From: an uncultured Blautia sp.
GTDB lineage: Bacteria > Bacillota > Clostridia > Lachnospirales > Lachnospiraceae
Length of the DNA stretch: 8,148 bases
Assembly (NCBI GenBank): GCA_900539525.1
Contig: UQCM01000090.1
Coordinates: 1-8,148, forward strand
Direction: 5' to 3'
Part shown: one piece after another, positions 5,227-8,148 of the stretch
How positions within the stretch are numbered: position 1 is the first letter of the stretch
How the letters are laid out: every line of letters begins with the position of its first letter
Program-made: the position numbers and the translations under genes
The notes under the pieces: generated by a model
The model's database searches: none
The model's input: the letters and a program-made list of their open reading frames with translations, nothing else
What the model was told of the DNA's origin: nothing

Positions 5227-6045
5227 ATGGCAGATTTTGAATATTTCAGAGCAGAAGAATCTGACCAGTTTTCTTTTTTTCGGATACCAAAAGCTCTGTT
5301 CACAGAAAAAGAGTTTGCAAGCCTGTCTACAGACGCAAAGCTCCTTTACGGAATTCTGCTTGATCGAATCAGCCTATCCAAGAAAAATGGATGGATTGAT
5401 AGTGATGGTTATGTCTATATCATTTACACGATCGCAGAATTGCAGGAACTATTGCGAATGTCGCATACGACAGTGACAAAGCTTCTTTATGAGCTTGACA
5501 GTGTACATGGGATTGGATTGATTGAACGGTATCGGCAGGGGAATAATCGTCCCTCTGTCATATACGTGAAAAATTTTGTGAAACGGATTAGAGGAAAGCC
5601 CGTAAGATACTTTGCTTCTGGAACGCCAGAAACTGGAAATCCGGACTGCAAGGAATTGGAAATCCGGATTGCAAGAAACTGGAAGTCCGGAACGCAAAAA
5701 AATAGAAGTCCGGACTGCAAGAATCTGGATGGAAGTAATACTAAGATAAATAAGACTGAAAAGAATCATACTGATAAGAGTAAGGGCAATACTCCCGCTT
5801 TGGAAGAAAAATTCGGTCTGTATGGGAGATTTAAAAATGTTGTTCTGTCGGAAGCTGAACTGCAGGAGTTGATGACGTTATTTCCATGGGATTATCAGAA
5901 ACGGATTGATCATCTTTCTGTTTATATGAAATCCAGTGGAAAAGAGTATCAGAATCATTTTGCAACAATCTGTCTTTGGGCAGAACGAGATGGAGCCAGG
6001 GCAGGAATGGATAAATATGAATTTCAGGAAGGAGAAAGCCTGTGA
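5227..6045 (+). CDS. repA: RepA_N-family replication initiator
   Basis: In this 272-aa protein the RepA_N winged-helix domain occupies about residues 16-120: FFRIPKALFTEKEFASLS, AKLLYGILLDRISLSKKNGWID, YIIYTIAELQELLRMSHTTVTKLLYEL (recognition helix region), IGLIERYRQGNNRPSVIYVKNF. A low-complexity linker (about 129-190) follows. The C-terminal domain (195-262, LYGRFKNVVLSEAELQELMTLFPWDYQKRIDHLSVYM) resembles the small helical C-terminal domains of this initiator group. RepA_N proteins start theta replication of many Firmicutes plasmids and ICEs, commonly from an origin inside their own gene. The linker DNA carries a 23-bp repeat array that fits this. The start has only a weak ribosome binding site (TAGGA, 5215-5219, overlapping the previous stop), suggesting translational coupling and low expression. 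Its last bases overlap the DnaC-like gene. Confidence 0.88.
   Translation: MADFEYFRAEESDQFSFFRIPKALFTEKEFASLSTDAKLLYGILLDRISLSKKNGWIDSDGYVYIIYTIAELQELLRMSHTTVTKLLYELDSVHGIGLIERYRQGNNRPSVIYVKNFVKRIRGKPVRYFASGTPETGNPDCKELEIRIARNWKSGTQKNRSPDCKNLDGSNTKINKTEKNHTDKSKGNTPALEEKFGLYGRFKNVVLSEAELQELMTLFPWDYQKRIDHLSVYMKSSGKEYQNHFATICLWAERDGARAGMDKYEFQEGESL
5612..5726. repeat. 23-bp-period direct repeats within repA, candidate origin iterons
   Basis: Units begin at 5612 (degenerate), 5635, 5658, 5681 and 5704, with possible traces after 5727. The shared core is TCCGGAcTGCAAGAA, with TCCGGA itself a 6-bp dyad. By hand comparison to the consensus, the units at 5635, 5658 and 5704 each differ at about 2-3 of 23 positions, the unit at 5681 at about 5, and the unit at 5612 at about 9. 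The period is not a multiple of three, so successive units are read in different frames. The peptide repeats only at the first and fourth main units (PDCKEL and PDCKNL). This shows the DNA, not the protein, is what is repeated. About two helical turns per unit, in phase on one face, is typical of initiator-binding iterons. Confidence 0.75.
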
Positions 6046-6839
6046 TGGAAAATAAAGTAACAGCAGATTATCTGGATGAAGAGGGATGTCTTCATTGTGG
6101 TATCTGTGGAAAAAGAAAACAGATGAAAGTTAGTCTGATGGGATTTGAGCATGTAGTGTCCTGTTTGTGTGAATGCGAGGTAAAAGCCAGGCAGGAACTT
6201 GATGAGAAGATGCAGCGGGAAGAAGCACAGCGGCAGCTTTATCAGAGAAAATCCGTCGGACTTCGGGAAAGAAGATTCTGGGAATGGAAATTTGAAAATG
6301 ACAATGGAAGCAACCAGAAGACACTAATTGCCAGGCAGTATGTAGAAAACTGGACAAATATGAAGAGAAAAAATGTAGGATTGCTTTTGATGGGACCAGT
6401 TGGAACCGGGAAAAGTTTCTTTGCAGGCTGTATTGCAAATGCACTTTTGGAACAGGGAGAACGTGTTATGATGACGAATTTTTCCAGGATCTTAAACGAA
6501 ATTACTAGCTATCAGGCAGATAAGAACCAGATTATACAAAATCTTGTGGATTATCCGCTGCTGATTATTGATGATTTAGGAATAGAACGAAATTCCGAGT
6601 TTGCTTTGGAGCAGGTCTATAATGTGATAGATAGCCGTTATTGTAAAATGCTTCCGCTGATCGTAACAACGAATCTGGGACTGAATGAAATGAAATCCAC
6701 AGATTTGGATACTGCCCATCAGCGTATTTACAGTAGAATACTTGAAATGTGTGTTCCCATCTATTGTGGTGGAGAAGATAAGAGAAAAGAAGAAGGGACA
6801 GAAAAACTCGTACAGGTGCAGAACCTGATTACCGGTTAA
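6042..6839 (+). CDS. DnaC/IstB-like AAA+ ATPase, probable helicase loader
   Basis: This 265-aa protein begins with a cysteine cluster (C16, C19, C22, then C41, C43, C45) that probably binds zinc. A charged helix follows (46-75), then an AAA+ core: Walker A GPVGTGKS (118-125), Walker B LLIIDDLG (173-180), sensor 1 VTTN (208-211) and RIYSRI (228-233), which is placed like the arginine-finger region. Bacterial DnaC/DnaI proteins load the replicative helicase onto single-stranded DNA opened by an initiator. Position directly after repA argues for loading at the element's origin, rather than the transposition-helper role of IstB. GGAAGGAG (6027-6034) serves either GTG 6042 or ATG 6045; the latter overlaps the repA stop. 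The two starts differ by one residue. Confidence 0.88.
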   Translation: MMENKVTADYLDEEGCLHCGICGKRKQMKVSLMGFEHVVSCLCECEVKARQELDEKMQREEAQRQLYQRKSVGLRERRFWEWKFENDNGSNQKTLIARQYVENWTNMKRKNVGLLLMGPVGTGKSFFAGCIANALLEQGERVMMTNFSRILNEITSYQADKNQIIQNLVDYPLLIIDDLGIERNSEFALEQVYNVIDSRYCKMLPLIVTTNLGLNEMKSTDLDTAHQRIYSRILEMCVPIYCGGEDKRKEEGTEKLVQVQNLITG

Positions 6840-6871
6840 TCTTTCTTTTTTCATTAAAGGGGGTGATTGCC

Positions 6872-6898
6872 ATGATTATTGATCTGGACAGCAGTTGA
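6872..6898 (+). CDS. Possible 8-codon leader ORF with strong Shine-Dalgarno
   Basis: ATG at 6872 reads MIIDLDSS and stops at 6896-6898. It is preceded 7 bases upstream by AAAGGGGGTGAT (6857-6868 region), nearly full complementarity to the 16S rRNA 3' end. The ORF ends 23 bases before the start of the DUF3801-like gene. Such a strong site for such a short ORF suggests either a translated leader that governs the conjugation genes downstream, or the remains of a decayed gene. The rest of the 6840-6921 gap shows no terminator. Confidence 0.3.
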   Translation: MIIDLDSS

Positions 6899-6921
6899 AT
6901 CGCTGAAAGGAGGGAAAAGTC

Positions 6922-7413
6922 ATGCAGGAAGAGGTAACTCAGAAAACGGTCACGTTCTGTATTCGGGCTACTAAGATTACAGCAGACCTGTTGAAAAAGG
7001 TTCTTGTTGCGTATCTGCGTCATCAGAAGCAGAAATCAGTAGAGAAGAAAGCACAGAAAAATCAGCCGAAACAGGGAAAGGTCACGGTAAAAGAGCTGGC
7101 AAAACAGAATGCCGGGATGGTCAATATCGAGATCACGGACAAAAATATCAAGTCTTTTGAACGGTATGCCAGAAAATACGGGATCAATTATGCTCTGAAA
7201 AAAGACAAGAGCAAAGATCCTCCAGTTTATCTGGTATTCTTCAAGGGACGTGATCAGGATGCCCTAAATGCTGCTTTTCGTGAGTTTTCCCAGAAACAGA
7301 TTCAAAAAGCGAATAAGCCTTCCATTCATAAGCGTCTTGCAGCTTACCGGGCAATGATGCCAAAGAAGACGAAGGACAAAGTAAAGAACCGGCATCAGGA
7401 GCAGAGTCGATGA
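6922..7413 (+). CDS. DUF3801 / PcfB-like conjugation accessory protein
   Basis: This 163-aa basic protein has an N-terminal region with TVTFCIRATKITADLLKKVLVAYL (9-32) and a lysine-rich linker (33-55). Next is a conserved central part: VTVKELAKQNAGMVNIEITDKNIKSFERYARKYGINYAL (54-91), then PPVYLVFFKGRDQDALNAAFREF (100-122). The tail is basic. This pattern is that of DUF3801 proteins such as PcfB of pCF10. PcfB-type proteins work with the coupling ATPase and relaxase to bring DNA to the type IV secretion channel (family knowledge). AAAGGAGGG (about 6907-6915) lies 6-7 bases before the ATG. Its stop overlaps the virD4 start as ATGA, which agrees with the usual pairing of these two genes. Confidence 0.85.
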   Translation: MQEEVTQKTVTFCIRATKITADLLKKVLVAYLRHQKQKSVEKKAQKNQPKQGKVTVKELAKQNAGMVNIEITDKNIKSFERYARKYGINYALKKDKSKDPPVYLVFFKGRDQDALNAAFREFSQKQIQKANKPSIHKRLAAYRAMMPKKTKDKVKNRHQEQSR

Positions 7414-8148
7414 AAAAGAAAAGCGGCAAAACTCTGATGCAGAAGTGGAAGAATAAAATCGGGGGTAAGCTGTCCGCCCTGGATAAAAAGAAGCTGGTTC
7501 TTACAAATATCCCTTATGCTCTGGCTGCTTTCTATGCAGACCGGGCATTTTTTCTTTACCGGAACAGTCCGGGAGAAGATATGGGGAACAAACTTTTATA
7601 TGCAATGGAACACGCAGACCGGATTTTTGCTGGTTTTGTGTTAAGCAATAACTGGAAAGATCTGCTAGCAGGTATTGTTGTTGCAGTTGTTCTGAAAGTG
7701 TTGGTCTGGCAGAAACAGGCAGACGCAAAGAAATTACGGAAAGGCATCGAGTATGGTTCAGCCAGATGGGGAACCGCAGAGGATATCAAGCCTTATATGT
7801 CGGAAGATCCATGGATGAACATTCCATTGACAGCAACAGAAGCACTGACCATGGAGAGCAGACCGAAGCAGCCGAAGTATGCAAGAAATAAAAATATAGT
7901 GGTCATCGGCGGCAGTGGTTCCGGTAAGACACGTTTTTTCGTAAAACCATCGGTCATGCAGATGAACTGTTCCATGGTCATTACAGATCCGAAAGGCACT
8001 TTGATTGAAGAGTGCGGGAAGATGTTAGCAAAGGGACCACCTAAGAAAGATAAGAATGGAAATATTATGAAAGATAAATCTGGAAAAGTGGTACATGAGC
8101 CATATGTGATTAAGGTTCTGAATACCATCAATTTTTCCAAGTCCCTTC
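7410..8148 (+). CDS. virD4: VirD4/TraG-type type IV coupling protein, N-terminal part (runs off the window)
   Basis: ATG at 7410 overlaps the previous stop (ATGA). The frame is open to the window end, giving at least 246 residues of a protein normally about 600. After a basic N-terminus come two hydrophobic segments (about 30-50 and 84-100), fitting the inner-membrane anchor of coupling proteins. Then come IEYGSARWGTAEDI (113-126), a VirD4 landmark, and Walker A GGSGSGKT (167-174), followed by VITDPKGTLIEECG (190-203). A lysine/glycine-rich stretch (209-230) precedes VIKVLNTINFSKS; I recall similar insertions in ICE-borne relatives. Coupling proteins are hexameric ATPases that recruit the relaxase-DNA complex and pump it into the type IV channel. 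The opposite-strand reading at 7793-8140 is a shadow of this gene. Confidence 0.92.
   Translation, partial: MKKKSGKTLMQKWKNKIGGKLSALDKKKLVLTNIPYALAAFYADRAFFLYRNSPGEDMGNKLLYAMEHADRIFAGFVLSNNWKDLLAGIVVAVVLKVLVWQKQADAKKLRKGIEYGSARWGTAEDIKPYMSEDPWMNIPLTATEALTMESRPKQPKYARNKNIVVIGGSGSGKTRFFVKPSVMQMNCSMVITDPKGTLIEECGKMLAKGPPKKDKNGNIMKDKSGKVVHEPYVIKVLNTINFSKSL

Noticed and set aside
5612..5726. Short CRISPR array
   Set aside because: The repeats are directly adjacent with no spacers, lie within a coding gene, and diverge from each other; iterons fit better.
5449..5769. Opposite-strand ORFs with repeated peptides (FQFLAVRIS-like)
   Set aside because: They are shadows of the iteron array within repA, with no ribosome binding site or family resemblance.
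7793..8140. Opposite-strand 115-aa ORF at the right edge
   Set aside because: It lies fully opposite the VirD4 P-loop region, which is clearly coding on the + strand.

Overview
The window looks like one end of an integrative and conjugative element (ICE) from a low-GC Gram-positive anaerobe. It most resembles gut Clostridia of the Lachnospiraceae type. The grounds are AT-rich coding DNA, strong AGGAGG-type ribosome binding sites, tightly packed and overlapping genes all on the + strand, and a gene set (ParA, ParB, SSB, RepA_N initiator, DnaC-like loader, DUF3801/PcfB-like protein, VirD4) recalled from Tn1549/CTn-like conjugative elements of these bacteria. The assignment rests on recognition of families, not on a search.

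Layout. Positions 1-460 hold the C-terminal half of a Tn916-type tyrosine integrase that stops being recognisable exactly at its ITPH motif, so it lacks the HxxR box and the tyrosine nucleophile. It is probably a host or older-element gene interrupted by this element. Positions 461-718 are non-coding and structured: two related long hairpins with T-runs flank a 12-bp perfect palindrome. Positions 719-3003 are the first operon: parA, parB, two tiny ORFs (44 and 55 aa) and a small membrane protein, each overlapping or nearly touching the next, closed by a strong intrinsic terminator at 3018-3063. A perfect 13+1+13 inverted repeat lies inside parB and is a candidate parS site.

Positions 3131-6839 are a replication module: a nine-cysteine protein, SSB, a small helical protein of unknown function, a RepA_N-type winged-helix gene broken by a one-base frameshift, an acidic protein of unknown function, a full-length RepA_N initiator and a DnaC-like helicase-loader ATPase. 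The central coding region of the intact initiator carries a 23-bp-period direct repeat array, best read as origin iterons embedded in the gene. Positions 6872-8148 begin the conjugation module: an 8-codon ORF with a near-perfect Shine-Dalgarno, a DUF3801/PcfB-like protein and a VirD4-type coupling ATPase that runs off the right edge.

Together the genes describe an element that can replicate like a plasmid (initiator, loader, SSB), be stably partitioned (ParA/ParB) and transfer by type IV secretion (PcfB-like protein, VirD4). Its own recombinase, relaxase and most of the secretion genes would lie outside the window. No CRISPR array, tRNA, rRNA or cargo gene was seen. The most unusual features are the in-gene iterons, the parB palindrome, the paired hairpins at the junction and the tandem, partly broken initiator genes.
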